From: Paralichthys olivaceus
Taxonomy: Eukaryota; Chordata; Actinopteri; Pleuronectiformes; Paralichthyidae
Length of the DNA stretch: 64,000 nucleotides
Assembly: GCF_024713975.1 (NCBI RefSeq)
Contig: NC_091094.1
Location: 28,730,501 to 28,794,500 of the forward strand
Direction: 5' to 3'
Positions within the stretch are counted from its first letter, which is position 1. Each line of letters opens with the position of its first letter. Both the position numbers and the translations under genes were made by a program. The notes under the pieces were generated by a model. The model did no database searches. It was not told the DNA's origin and saw nothing but the letters and a program-made list of their open reading frames with translations. Below are positions 21,761 to 38,962 of this stretch, in pieces.

Positions 21761-23972
21761 GTACGAGGGTAATTGTCAAATAACAACTCTCTTAACATTT
21801 TGCTAACGATAAGGTCGCGAGACACTGGTAGTTTAGGTAGGCCGCTGCTCAGCGTAAATAACTTTAAACCTCACGAACATACACTCTTGAATGTAGAAAG
21901 TCGTTTTATCGTTACACGTTATCTAGTTAACACAATTTCTATCGTTTACCGGATAGTTCATGTCCTTCGCTGCTGGGAACCGCTTGTAGATCACCTCAGC
22001 TAGCTTTGGGCTGCTTACTATTGTTCCACAGTAAGTATGTGATTGATGTCTTGACTGTCTTGGTTTTCAGTTATTCACTATACGTCTATATCTTGGACCG
22101 AAACGGAAGGTGCCCTGTCCCTCGCTTTCCCACTAAACGTCGATTCTGGTCAGCCGCCTCAGATATTTTACCGCCAAACTTGCGTTAATATCAGATCATA
22201 AGTGATCTGAGTCCAGGTAGCAGCTTTGTTAGCTGTTAGTTTGACTCTTATTTCCCTCAGAGTGCATTCTATCTATTACTAAAGATGGAAGGCAGACTTG
22301 TTGTTCAAGCTGGTCGTCAGTGTCGAACAAGGCCCTCTATGTCTCGAGTAAATACCCAACCTAACTGCTGTGGACTTACTGTAAATGTAATTGTTCTTAA
22401 TTCTGGATGACATACATGAAATCAATCAACACACAATCATGGGTTGATATTTTAGCGAGTCGGTTCAACGACATGGTTCCCTTTTACAGCTGAATCCTAG
22501 TTTGCCCGACAGTCTTTTACTCAAAGAATATTTGTGTCGTCGTGATGTTGTGTTTCTCTTTGTGGAAATGTCGAATTCATTTGTTCTTGTGCACAAATGT
22601 CTGTCTCTTAATAACCCATTTTCAGTTCCCTGGGGAGTGTTTTTCATTGGTTTGTAGGTTTAAATTCATCCTCTCCGCCCATTTGTTGGGATCCCTGGAT
22701 ATGGATAGCTTGACTCCCCCTTCAGAATTCATTGGCAGAAGATTTTTTTTTCTTCAGCACTGATAACCTACAATAATGTCTAGAAGCTTGAGTATCTTGC
22801 CCATTTTTGCCTGCTGCCATCACCAAATGCCACCAAATCCAAGATGAAGCTGAGGATTTTTTTCCACCTACCCACATTTGTCCCCTTTTTGCCACACCAG
22901 TTAAAGCCGATTGGATCAAGTTTTTTCTTTTGTGGCCATGTTCCCCCATTTATTTCTTTAATTAGTTACACCAATTATTAAAAACAATGTTACAATTATC
23001 ACCAAAGGACTCTATTGCATCCACCATCAGTAATAGTTAGCAGTCTGGCGGAGATAAAGATGTCTCAGAGGAGGGATATCGTAGGAAGACAAGTGTCTCT
23101 GGGCGATCCAACCCCCTTTTCCTCTTATCTCATGGATCAAGTGTTCCTTCAGGACTCCATATCCTCACGAAGACAGCCCACCAGCAGTGTGCTCAAGAGG
23201 GAGGCAAACTTCTCAGCCACCTCAGGTAAACATTGCAACATGCTAAACTGTTCTCAACAGCTTTTTAGTATGAAATATCATCAGTTTAAGATAGAACTCC
23301 TCCCAGGAATCTGAATTAAAATGTCCTGAAAAGTGAATTTTGTTGTATTATGTAAATGCTGAAAACATTGTTTTTAAATTTTTATAAGAATGAACAGTAG
23401 CTTTTCCTTAATCTTGCTGAAGATTAAGGGCAGAGGATGGACTTGTTAAGCCCTATGTCACAAAATGTGATTTTTGAATATGGGCTATACAAATAAAACC
23501 TGTGCTTGAATGAATTTTAACAGCAGTCCCATCATAATTTCCCAGTTCTATATTGTTTTTCTTGTTCCACGTTTTTTTGGTCGCAGTTTGCTTTTCACGC
23601 ATGCACCACCCAGCTGGACATTCTCTGCACAACAGCAACAAATCCCCCAAATTATTTACGCGAGAATTGGTGTAGCAGGCAAAGGCAGGAAGTGACGTAT
23701 TAATTCCGCTGTGGAGATCACATGGATGTCGGCTCTTATCGCCACAAACTCTCTAGACATCTTTGTCTGTGTTGTCTATGTATATGGCACCGCTTTTTCC
23801 TCGGGAGATATTTGGGTTTGTTTTTTCGTTTTTCCTTCTGTTGCGTGTTAGAAGCGTCATCTGCTCACTGTGTTTTTCACATCCATTTCTCCTGACTTTC
23901 TGCAGACTCAATCCTAGGGAGACAGGCGGAGAAAGTCTCTTTCTGATGTCTTGCTGTGCTTTTGGTTGTCAG
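21694..23972 (+). other. Putative zc3h11a 5' UTR intron
   Basis: Mostly featureless, apart from a LINE-tail fragment at 23360-23510 and an unexplained open frame at 23060-23225 with a donor (see findings). In mammals the first intron of ZC3H11A carries the domesticated ZBED6 gene. No BED-finger or hAT-transposase frame is visible here. Confidence 0.5.
23360..23510 (+). mobile_element. LINE-tail fragment (GGGCTATACAAATAAA type)
   Basis: AAGGGCAGAGGATGGACTTG, then TTAAGCCCTATGTCACAAAA and TGAATATGGGCTATACAAAT, match the tail at 44560-44735. 5'-truncated, noncoding. Confidence 0.65.
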
Positions 23973-24051
23973 GGAGACTGTCAGTCCTGAAGAGAACCAT
24001 CCACCGCGTTTAAAGTAAAGGTCTAAGTTGGAGACGAATACCAGTGTTGAT

Positions 24052-31102
<7,051 letters not shown>

Positions 31103-32222
31103 GGGTTCCATCTAGCACAATCACCACCACACCTCAATTTCTCATCCACAACCATGTCTTTCTATTTACATGAAGTGAAGACCATCATGTCAACTACAGA
31201 TCATTTTGAATACATTTTCAAAAGTTTTAATTATTTTAAACTTTTATGTTTATCATCCTCTGATACAAACTTGTTTTTTCCATTTCCTGCCCATATGGTC
31301 CTCTTATAGCCCAGAGGCTTACTCTGCAGGGCTTTGGTTTTCTTTATCATGTCGGTTTTAATCAGTGTTCAACCAGGCCCTAAGAAGAAGAAAACCCGAG
31401 AGAGACTCTGGTTCTGTTAGTTCTCTTACTTAACATCCTGAGATTGTCAAAAATCTCTGAATATTGTTAAATGTTGGGAATTACTAAAGCCTCATTTTAC
31501 AGAGAAGTCATATTTGTAAAACAGATTATGCAAAGGGAATAGCAAGCGGAATTCAAGAAATAATCAATACTGCTGCACTTAATAGTAGACTGTCGCTGAC
31601 AACTTTTCATTCTGTTTATGATTGGAAGAGTGTTGTTGTTCAGCTAGTTCCAAGATTATGACGATAAATGATTTATTTTGATTGAGACGTCCCTGTCAAC
31701 AAAGCAGTCAGTCCCTGAGAAATTTTTATTCCAGAAATAGTTGTTAACATGAGGAATGTCATCAGTTTAATGTGCTACATATACTTTTCCACTCAGATCT
31801 TTTGGAATCCACCTTCTGCCTATGACTGTCCCTCCCTGAGTCGTTTTTTTTGTTTGTGTATAATGGCTGGGTACTTTTTAACCAGGTCTTTTATCTGGTG
31901 GGTAAACTTTAAAACGACTAGTCTAGCATCAACTTAAACTTGCTTTCTTGTCTTTGTTAAGGAACACCTCAGGGACTGTTTCTGATTTTGTATGCTCTTC
32001 ATATGATTCACAAACACTGTATTTCATTTAAACAATGCTGTCGTTAGTTGCATTTTCTTTGTGTATGGGGTTTTTTCGCTTTTGTGTAAGCATTGGTTTA
32101 TGAGTGGTCTGAGCCAAGATCATTTTGTTGTTTTTTTGTCTTTATGTTTGCTGTTTTCTCAAGCTTACTGTTCATAGTGACTTGTACAAATTGCTATGTA
32201 AATAAAATAATGCTTTTAATGA
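31103..32222 (+). other. zc3h11a: zc3h11a 3' UTR with polyadenylation signal
   Basis: Noncoding sequence follows the TGA (31100-31102). AATAAA at 32201-32206 is in an AT-rich 3'-end context (TGTAAATAAAATAATGC). The UTR is about 1.1 kb if this signal is used. The Tc1-like element starts about 50 bp downstream. Confidence 0.7.
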
Positions 32223-32271
32223 CCAACTTGATCAATAGCTAATCACCTAAAATGAAATTCAGCTAATACTA

Positions 32272-33687
32272 CAGTGGTATGAAAAAGTTTGGGCACCCCT
32301 GATCATTTTCAAGATTTTCCTTTATGTATCATTGGTTGTTCGGAACAGCAATTTCAATTAAATATATCATATAGCAGACAAACACAGTGATATTTAAAAA
32401 GTGAAATGAAGTTTATAGGATTTACAGAAAGTGTGCAATAATTACTTAAACAAAAGTAGGCAGGTGCATAAATTTGGGTACAAACGCTTCCTATAGCTTC
32501 CAATGAGGGTCTGGATTCTGGTTGAAGGTATTTTTGACCATTCTTCTTTACAAAACATCTCCAGTTCAGTCAGGTATGATGGTCTCCGAGCATGGACAGC
32601 CTGCTTTAAAACAGACCACAGATTTTCAATGATATTCAGGTCTGGGGACTGAGATGGCCATTCCAGAACGTTGTACTTGTTCCTCTGCATGAATGCTTTG
32701 GTAGAATTTGAGCGGTGTTTATTGTCGTTGTCTTGTTGAAGTATCCAGACCCGGCGCAACTTCAACTTTGTCACTGATTCTTGAACATTGTTCGCAAGAA
32801 TTTACTGATACTGACTGGAATCCATGCGACCTTCAACTTTAACAAGATTGCCAGTACCTGCACTGGCCACACAGCCCCACAGCATGATGGAACCACCACC
32901 AAATTTAACTGGGTAGCAAGTGTTTGTCTTGGAATGTTGTGCTCTTCTTCCGCCATGCATACCACCCCTTGTTATGTCCAAATAACTCAATTTTAGTTTC
33001 ATCAGTCCACAGCACCTTATTCCAAAATGAAGCTGGCTTGTCCAAATGTGCTTTAGCATACCTCAAGCGACTCTTTTTGAGGTATGGGCGCAGAAAAGGC
33101 TTCTGCCGCATTACTCTCCCATACAGCATCTCCTTGTGCAAAGTGCGCTGAATAGTTGAACGATGCACAGTGACACCATCTGCAGCAAGATCATGTTGTA
33201 GGTCTTTGGAGCTGGTCTGTGGGTTGAGTTTGACTGTTCTCACCATCCTTCGCCTCTGCTTATCTGAGATTTTTCTTGGCCTGCCACTACAGGCCTTAAC
33301 TAGAACTGTGCCTGTGGTCTTCCATTTCCTCACTATGTTCCTCACAGTGGAAACTGACAGCTGAAATCTCTGAGCTAGCTTTTTGTATCCTTCCCCTAAA
33401 CCATGATGTTGAACAATCTTTGTTTTCAGGTCATTTGACAGTTGTTTTGAGGCTCCCATGTTGCCAGTCTTCAGAGAAGATGCAAAGGGGAGAACAACTT
33501 GCAACTGGCCACCTTAAATTCCCTTTCTCATGATTGGCTTCCTATAAACTTCATTTCACTTCTTAATATCACTGTGTTTGTCTGCTATATGATATATTTA
33601 ATTGAAATTGCTGTTCCGAACAACGAATGATACATAAAGGAAAATCTTGAAAATGATCAGGGGTGCCCAAACTTTTTTATGCCACTA
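32272..33687 (-). mobile_element. Tc1/mariner-type DNA transposon, inactive
   Basis: A 1416-bp element between TA dinucleotides (32270-32271 and 33688-33689). The terminal inverted repeats of about 150 bp begin CAGTGGTATGAAAAAGTTTG, and the right end is the matching complement with minor changes. They include a GGGTGCCCAAAC block at both ends. Such long repeats are typical of Tc1-like IR/DR elements of fish. The interior holds one broken transposase gene on the minus strand. Confidence 0.93.
32442..33504 (-). pseudogene. Tc1-like transposase, frameshifted remnant
   Basis: Three overlapping minus-strand frames cover the protein. The first (33504-32905) has a paired-type helix-turn-helix start (GASKQLSNDLKTKIVQHH), the GRPRKI AT-hook-like linker and LWTDETK with the first catalytic Asp. 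The second (33059-32802) has GGGSIMLWGC. The third (32774-32442) has QQDNDNKH with the second Asp and SPDLNIIENLW with the catalytic Glu. The DDE residues therefore survive, but at least one frameshift near 32960 and a stop near 32802 prevent a full-length protein of about 340 aa. Confidence 0.92.
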
Positions 33688-34254
33688 TATATGCCAGGGT
33701 TGGGACCAACTTCAGATGTTGATTCATACAAGAAAAGAAGTGTAAGCTCATGTTTCAGTTTAGCTCTTAATTAACATTGTTTCCTCAATTCCACACAACT
33801 AAATGGGATAATGTATTATAAGGAAGATTAATTTAATGTGACAAAGAAATGCTGTGAACAGAATATTCAGGAAAACCCAACATGACTGAAAAAAACAAAC
33901 TGCAGGATCTGAAATCATCACAAAGTGTAATTGTGCCTCTCAAATAGTTCCATAAAAACTGACTGATTAGACTATTTGTTATCAAACTGCACATAATAGA
34001 CGGAGTGTCTAAATACTGCTTCAAAATATTAAGGGAACACTTGAATCACATTAAATCTTAATGAATGAATCATTCAAGTTGAAAATCTTAACTGATGTAT
34101 ATTGTATAAAATGTTAAGCACATAATTATACAACAATGGCCAATGGAAACCAAAATCATCAACCCATTGAAGGCTGGATTCCAAGCCACCCAAAATCAAA
34201 GTAAAAAATTGAAATCACAGGCTGATCCAACTTTCGTGAATTTCATCATCAATG

Positions 34255-34671
34255 TTACTCAGTAGTGTGTATGGCCCCCACCTGTGCCTGTATGCACACC
34301 TGACAACGCCTGGGCATGCTCCTGATGAGTTGGCAAGGGTGTCCTGGGGGATCTCCTTCCAGACCTGGATCAGGGCCTCCTTGAGAGTGTGTGGTGGTAC
34401 TTTGTGGCGTCAGATGCATGATACATAATGTCCCATAGGTGCTCAATTGGATTTCTGCAGGGTAACACGAAGGCCAGTCAGCGGCATCAGTGCCTTCATC
34501 ATCCAGGAACTGCATACACACTCTGGCTACATGAGGCTTAGATTTTCCTGCACCAGGAGGAACCCGGGCCCCACTGCCAGGTCTGGAAATCTCTCTGAGG
34601 TTTTCATCCCAATACCTACCAGCAGTCAAGGTACCGTTGGCTATGCCATGAAGGTCTTTGCAACCCTCCAA
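34255..34671 (-). pseudogene. Tc1-like transposase C-terminal remnant
   Basis: The minus-strand frame contains FLDDEGTDAADWPSCYP, then HLTPQSTTTHSQGGPDPGLE and LIRSMPRRCQVCIQA. It corresponds to the C-terminus of the Tc1-like transposase family with 'HLIRSMPRRC'. The usual SPDLNPIEHLW block is displaced by a frameshift. It is not functional. Confidence 0.75.
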
Positions 34672-34838
34672 GTATATGCTTATGCTTATAACTCTTTCAC
34701 ACCTGTCACATGTGCTCAGTGTGAACCTGTACTCATCTGTGAAGAGAACAGGGCAACAATGGCAGACCTGTAAATTCTGGTGTTCTCTGGCAAATGCTAA
34801 CTGAGCTGCCCAGTGCTGGGCTCAGGGTTCCACTAGAG

Positions 34839-35117
34839 CAGGGCTTTTCAAAGTATGGGGCGCGCCTCCCCTAGGGGGCGCCAGAGTTCTTCGGGGGCGT
34901 GATTGTGGTGCTGTGAGGTGTTAAAAAAAGCACAGAGGTTTGAAATGTGTAAAAAAAAAGATGTTCTAAAAGTACAGATGTTTGAAATGTGTGAAAATGT
35001 GTTCAACAACCATTTTTTAAGTATGAATGGAACATTAAGTATTGCAACAGCAAAACATGGGGGTGGGGGGTGGGGGTTAGGGTTAGGGCTAACTCTCCCA
35101 CACTTTGAAAACCCCTG
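34839..35117. mobile_element. hAT-type MITE nested in the Tc1-like relic
   Basis: A 279-bp noncoding element with an exact 8-bp target duplication, CACTAGAG, at 34831-34838 and 35118-35125. Its ends are CAGGGCTTTTCAAAGT and ACTTTGAAAACCCCTG, 15 of 16 complementary. The 8-bp duplication and CAG-G start identify the hAT superfamily. It contains GGGGGCGCC-type blocks and a short GGGTTAGGGTTAGGG run near 35075-35089. Confidence 0.93.
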
Positions 35118-35279
35118 CACTAGAGGATATCGGGCCTTAGTGCCACCCTCATGGAGTCTGTTTCTGACCAGTAGCCTGCTGGAGGTCATTTGTATGGCTC
35201 TGGCAGTGCTCCTCCTGTTCCTCCTCGCACACAGATGCAGATGTTGGGCCTCCTGCTGGGTTGATGGCCTTCTACAGCC

Positions 35280-35471
35280 CTAACCAGCTCTCCTTGTGTA
35301 ACAACCGGTCTCCTGGTATCTTCTCCATCCATGCTCTTGAGACATGTGCTGGGAGACACAGCAAACTTTCTTGTGACTGCATGTATGGATGTGCCATCCT
35401 GGAGAAGGTGGACTGAGCTGCAGGTACAGCTTCATGCTACCAGTAGTGACAAGGACACTAGCAGAACGCAA
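35280..35471 (-). pseudogene. Tc1-like transposase N-terminal remnant
   Basis: The minus-strand frame reads LQLSPPSPGWHIHTCSHKKV, then CCVSQHMSQEHGWRRYQETG. It matches the helix-turn-helix start of the same family (its 'AWRRYQETGQY' phrase). It is separated from the C-terminal remnant by broken sequence and the nested MITE. Confidence 0.75.
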
Positions 35472-35684
35472 AACTATGGAAAAATCAGTCAGGAAGGATA
35501 AAGAGAGAGCAACTGTCTATGGCCACCACATGTAAAACTATTCCCTTATTGGGGGTTGTCTTGCTTTTGTATCTCCATTGCACCTGTTGCCACTTTCATT
35601 TGCACCAAAGCAGGGGGGAATTTATTCACAATCACTTGTGCTTCCTAAATGGACAGATTGTTTAACTGTTATGATTTTTTTTCA

Positions 35685-35760
35685 CAAATAGCTTGAGATA
35701 ATGTAGTGAATTGGCACTATATAAATACAATAAAATTGAATTTAATTGAACTGAATTGAC
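35685..35760 (+). mobile_element. L2-like LINE tail end fragment
   Basis: AGCTTGAGATAATGTAGTGA, TTGGCACTATATAAATAC and a terminal AATTTAATTGAACTGAATTG correspond to the last 75 bp of the repeated tail. Confidence 0.6.
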
Positions 35761-36099
35761 GCCTAAATATTTTTGAAAGGCCATCAGTGCTGTGACTACT
35801 GGATTTTTTTTTTTTTATTATATAAAATGATACACAAATACAAACAAAGAAGGTGTATTCCTGTTCTATTGATCAGATAATTATATCTCAGATGGAATGA
35901 AAAAGAAAACTAAAGGAAACATGTTCAATAACATGAAAGCACATAAGAAAACAAAAATATGGACTTTCTTGTGTTTGATAGTCTTCAGTGATTTAAAAGA
36001 AAAGCTATACCTCGTTCTTCTACACCCTGAACAGGCATTTTTAATGTGATATCAAGAAATAGTCAACAACTACTTGTTGTTTTTCAGCTAGATCAATAA

Positions 36100-36310
36100 C
36101 AATTTGAATAAAAAGGCTTAAAGAACCATTTCAAGGTGGTTCTTAATTGAAATAACTTTCTTAAATATGTTTTTTTTAAAGAAAAAATATTTAATTAGGT
36201 TCTTTAGAGCACCCATTATGGTCCCTCAAAGAACCATCAAAAGAAAATTATTTGGGGCACCTGTGGAGTTTCTTTTAAGAACTGTTTGAAAAAATGGTTT
36301 CTCAGACTGG
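36100..36310. repeat. AAGAACC-type inverted repeat element
   Basis: AAGAACCATTTCAAGGTGGT, later CTCAAAGAACCATCAAAAG, and TTTGAAAAAATGGTTTCTCAG give internally inverted GGTTCTT/AAGAACC blocks around an AT-rich centre. It resembles short nonautonomous DNA elements common in fish. Exact ends were not found. Confidence 0.4.
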
Positions 36311-36889
36311 AATTATCTTTGGGTCTTTAATGGAGCTCTGCAGAGGGTTTCACACTCAGCATGAACGCTCAGAGTGGAACAACCCCGAATAGGGAAAGAA
36401 GACGGTTTTATACAGTCAGGTAAACAGGAAACATGAGAGACAACTGTTTCTGAGTAATAGCATTAAAACTGAAGCCACCTGAAGTCTGGTTAACACAGGA
36501 AACTGTCTGCTCTTGCTTCTGAGGTTACATCTGCCAAGGTAAAAATGTAAAAGGTGTCTGTCTAGTTTCGAATCGTCTGTCTGCACGTACGCCAGACAGT
36601 TCCTCTTATGCGAGCACAACTGTGTTTCTATATCAGGAGTTATTGTTGAACACAGTACACGAGCATTGCTCAGACATAGGAAAGAGTTCAAGCAAAGTTC
36701 ATATGTAAGTTTTATCATTACAGGTTCTTTGTGGAACTTTAAATGTACCTTTATTAAGTTTAGCAACAATAACTCCAAGAAGAAAGATGACATACGCTCC
36801 TCATTTTCAGATTCACCCTCTGTAACTACATTTCCATCAACTTCATCTTCATCTTCTTCCCCTTCCCTTTCCTCTTTCCCCCCCTCTGT

Positions 36890-37740
36890 CTAGACATTTG
36901 CCGCATTTGACACAGTTAACCACCAGATGCTTATTTCTTCCCTTCAGGATCTGGGTGTCTCAGGCTCTACTCTCTCCCTGCTCTCATCCTACCTCAATGG
37001 CCGCATTCACCAGGTAACTTGGAGAGGATCTGTATCAGAACCTTGTCCTCTCACTACTGGGGTCCCTCAAGGTTTTGTCCTGGGTCCTCTCCTCTTCTCT
37101 CTGTACACCAACTCTCTTGGCTCTGTCATTCACTCACATGGCTTTTCTTACCACAGCTGATGATACCAAACTAATCCTCTCTTTTCTTCAATATGAAACA
37201 CAGGAAACAGCACGAATCTCTGACTGACATCCCTCAGTGGATGTCTGCACACCATCTGAAAATGAACCTTGACAGGATCAAACTTCTTTTCATTCCAGGG
37301 AAAGTCTCTCCCAGCCATGACCTAACTATTACCATTGACAACTCTGTGGTAGCCCCCGCCATGACTGCTAGGAACTTGGGTGTGACATTCAACAGTCAAC
37401 TCTCCCTTACTGCCAACATTACTGCAACAACCCGCTCATGTAGGTACATGCTCCACAACATCAGGAGAATACGTCCCCTTCTCACTCAGAAGGTGGCACA
37501 AGTTCTGGTCCAGGCTCTGGTCATCTCATGCCTAGACTACTGCAACTCCCTCCTGGTTGATGTGGAGGATGCAAGCAAACCACCAAACAAAATCACAACT
37601 GTTTGCTGTCCTGGCTCCTCAATGGTGGAATGAGCTCCCCATTGACTCCAGGACAGCAGAAAGTCTTCATATCTTCTGTCGCAGACTAAAGACATGTCTC
37701 TTAAGATTACACCTTGGTGATGAAGATGAGGTCTAATAAC
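36890..37740 (+). pseudogene. L2-like LINE reverse transcriptase fragment
   Basis: The frame 36894-37160 carries FAAFDTVNHQMLISSLQDLG, then SYLNGRIHQVTW and GVPQGFVLGPLLFSLYTNSL, which are reverse-transcriptase motifs of the L2/CR1 type. After a frameshift, ADDTKLILSF (catalytic ADD box) occurs at about 37155-37185. The frame from 37193 continues with IPQWMSAHHLKMNLDRIKLL, NLGVTFNSQLSL and a thumb-like region to LDYCNSLLV. The endonuclease and the start are absent. Frameshifts and stops make it dead. Confidence 0.88.
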
Positions 37741-37791
37741 CACACACACACACACACCAAAAAAATAAATATATATATATATATATATATT
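37740..37791. repeat. CA tract followed by TA tract
   Basis: About 9 CA units (37741-37758) and about 11 AT units (37769-37791) directly follow the L2-like fragment. They are probably derived from its tail. Confidence 0.8.
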
Positions 37792-38313
37792 TGATACATA
37801 ATTCAGAATATTATTAATCACCAACCAATTGTCAATTCTGGATTTGTTTCCCCCTCTTGGTGTAAATGTTTAACTTTTAGACCCCGGATCAAAGTTTCTC
37901 CACATCTGATAAGTTGTTGTCATCAAAATCTCCCACTACATCATTGTATTGAGGCTTTCCTCATCTAAGAGGCCACCTATCTTCCATCCTTCTATAGAAA
38001 GTAATCAGGAGGGGTTTATGACAATTTAAGATCTGAAATCACATTCGGTAAATTTTCCACAAGTCTTTTGTTTCAGATGTCGTTATTATAACCAGACATT
38101 AGCTATAATCAGAAATAGACTTCATTTTTCCAGGGCATCTGTTGCCACACCTCCATTGTGTGAATAATCATCTGTCTCCTCACTGTCACGCCAATAGAAT
38201 AAGTCTCATGTAAATAACAAACAATGAGATTTTTGCCCTTTTCACAACAAAAATAGAGCTTTTCTCTTTTAAGTCCCTAACATTTAATGAACCAAACGAA
38301 ATGTTCACATTAA

Positions 38314-38679
38314 TGGTCCAGTGTGTAAGATTGAGGTGAAAGGGATCTATTGGCAGAAATTTAATGTAGGATAATCCTCATGATTTTTTCCATAGTTCAT
38401 TTCATCTAAATTGTATGAATTGTAGTTTTCTTTACACCAGAAAAGGCCCTTTATATCTAAATACTTTGTATTTACATCTAGGCGACCCTCTCTATGGAGG
38501 CCGCCATGTTTTTTACATTAGTCCAGACTGGACAAACTAAACACCTTTTGAGTTTTTATGAAAACTGAAGCTACCACAGGTTCTTTTTCATGTTTGGAAG
38601 GAGAGGGTGAGGTGAGGGGTGTTCAGCTGCAACATGAAACTTCAACACTAGATATCACTGAATTCTAAACACTATAACT
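38314..38679 (+). mobile_element. TTAA-flanked MITE, copy D
   Basis: A 366-bp copy with TTAA on both sides (38310-38313 and 38680-38683). It keeps GCCGCCATGTT (YY1-type, about 38500-38510) and the GTCCAGACTGGAC inverted repeat. It ends about 280 bp upstream of the zinc-finger gene's ATG, so it lies in that gene's likely promoter region. Confidence 0.83.
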
Positions 38680-38962
38680 TTAACACTGACAAAAAGAAAC
38701 AAAAATAGATTCTGCAAATAAATAGTTTGTAATGAGCCCTCTCAGTTTTCAGACAGAGCTTCAAGAAGTCTGGTTCCTCTCCATCATGGTGTCTACACCT
38801 GTGAGTGAAGTCCCAGCGCTGTTACTGTGCGGTGCTGTGTAGTCCCCCGTCCAGATGGGGGCGTGGCAGCCGGAGTGTCGGGACCACGCAGGAGCCGGTG
38901 TTTCCTGGAGAGTGGATGTAAACAGAAGGACGTCCCTCTCTGGAGACAGCAGCGCAGCAAGC

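Larger units (their letters stand above)
34021..35670 (-). mobile_element. Second Tc1-like element, degraded and interrupted
   Basis: The left end, TATTAAGGGAACACTTGAAT, matches the AAGGGAACAC end of a widespread fish Tc1-like family. At the right end, TTCCTAAATGGACAGATTG matches the opposite end of the same family, but the terminal repeat beyond about 35670 is missing. The element is in minus orientation and is interrupted by a hAT-type MITE at 34839-35117. Coding remnants are listed separately. Confidence 0.8.
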
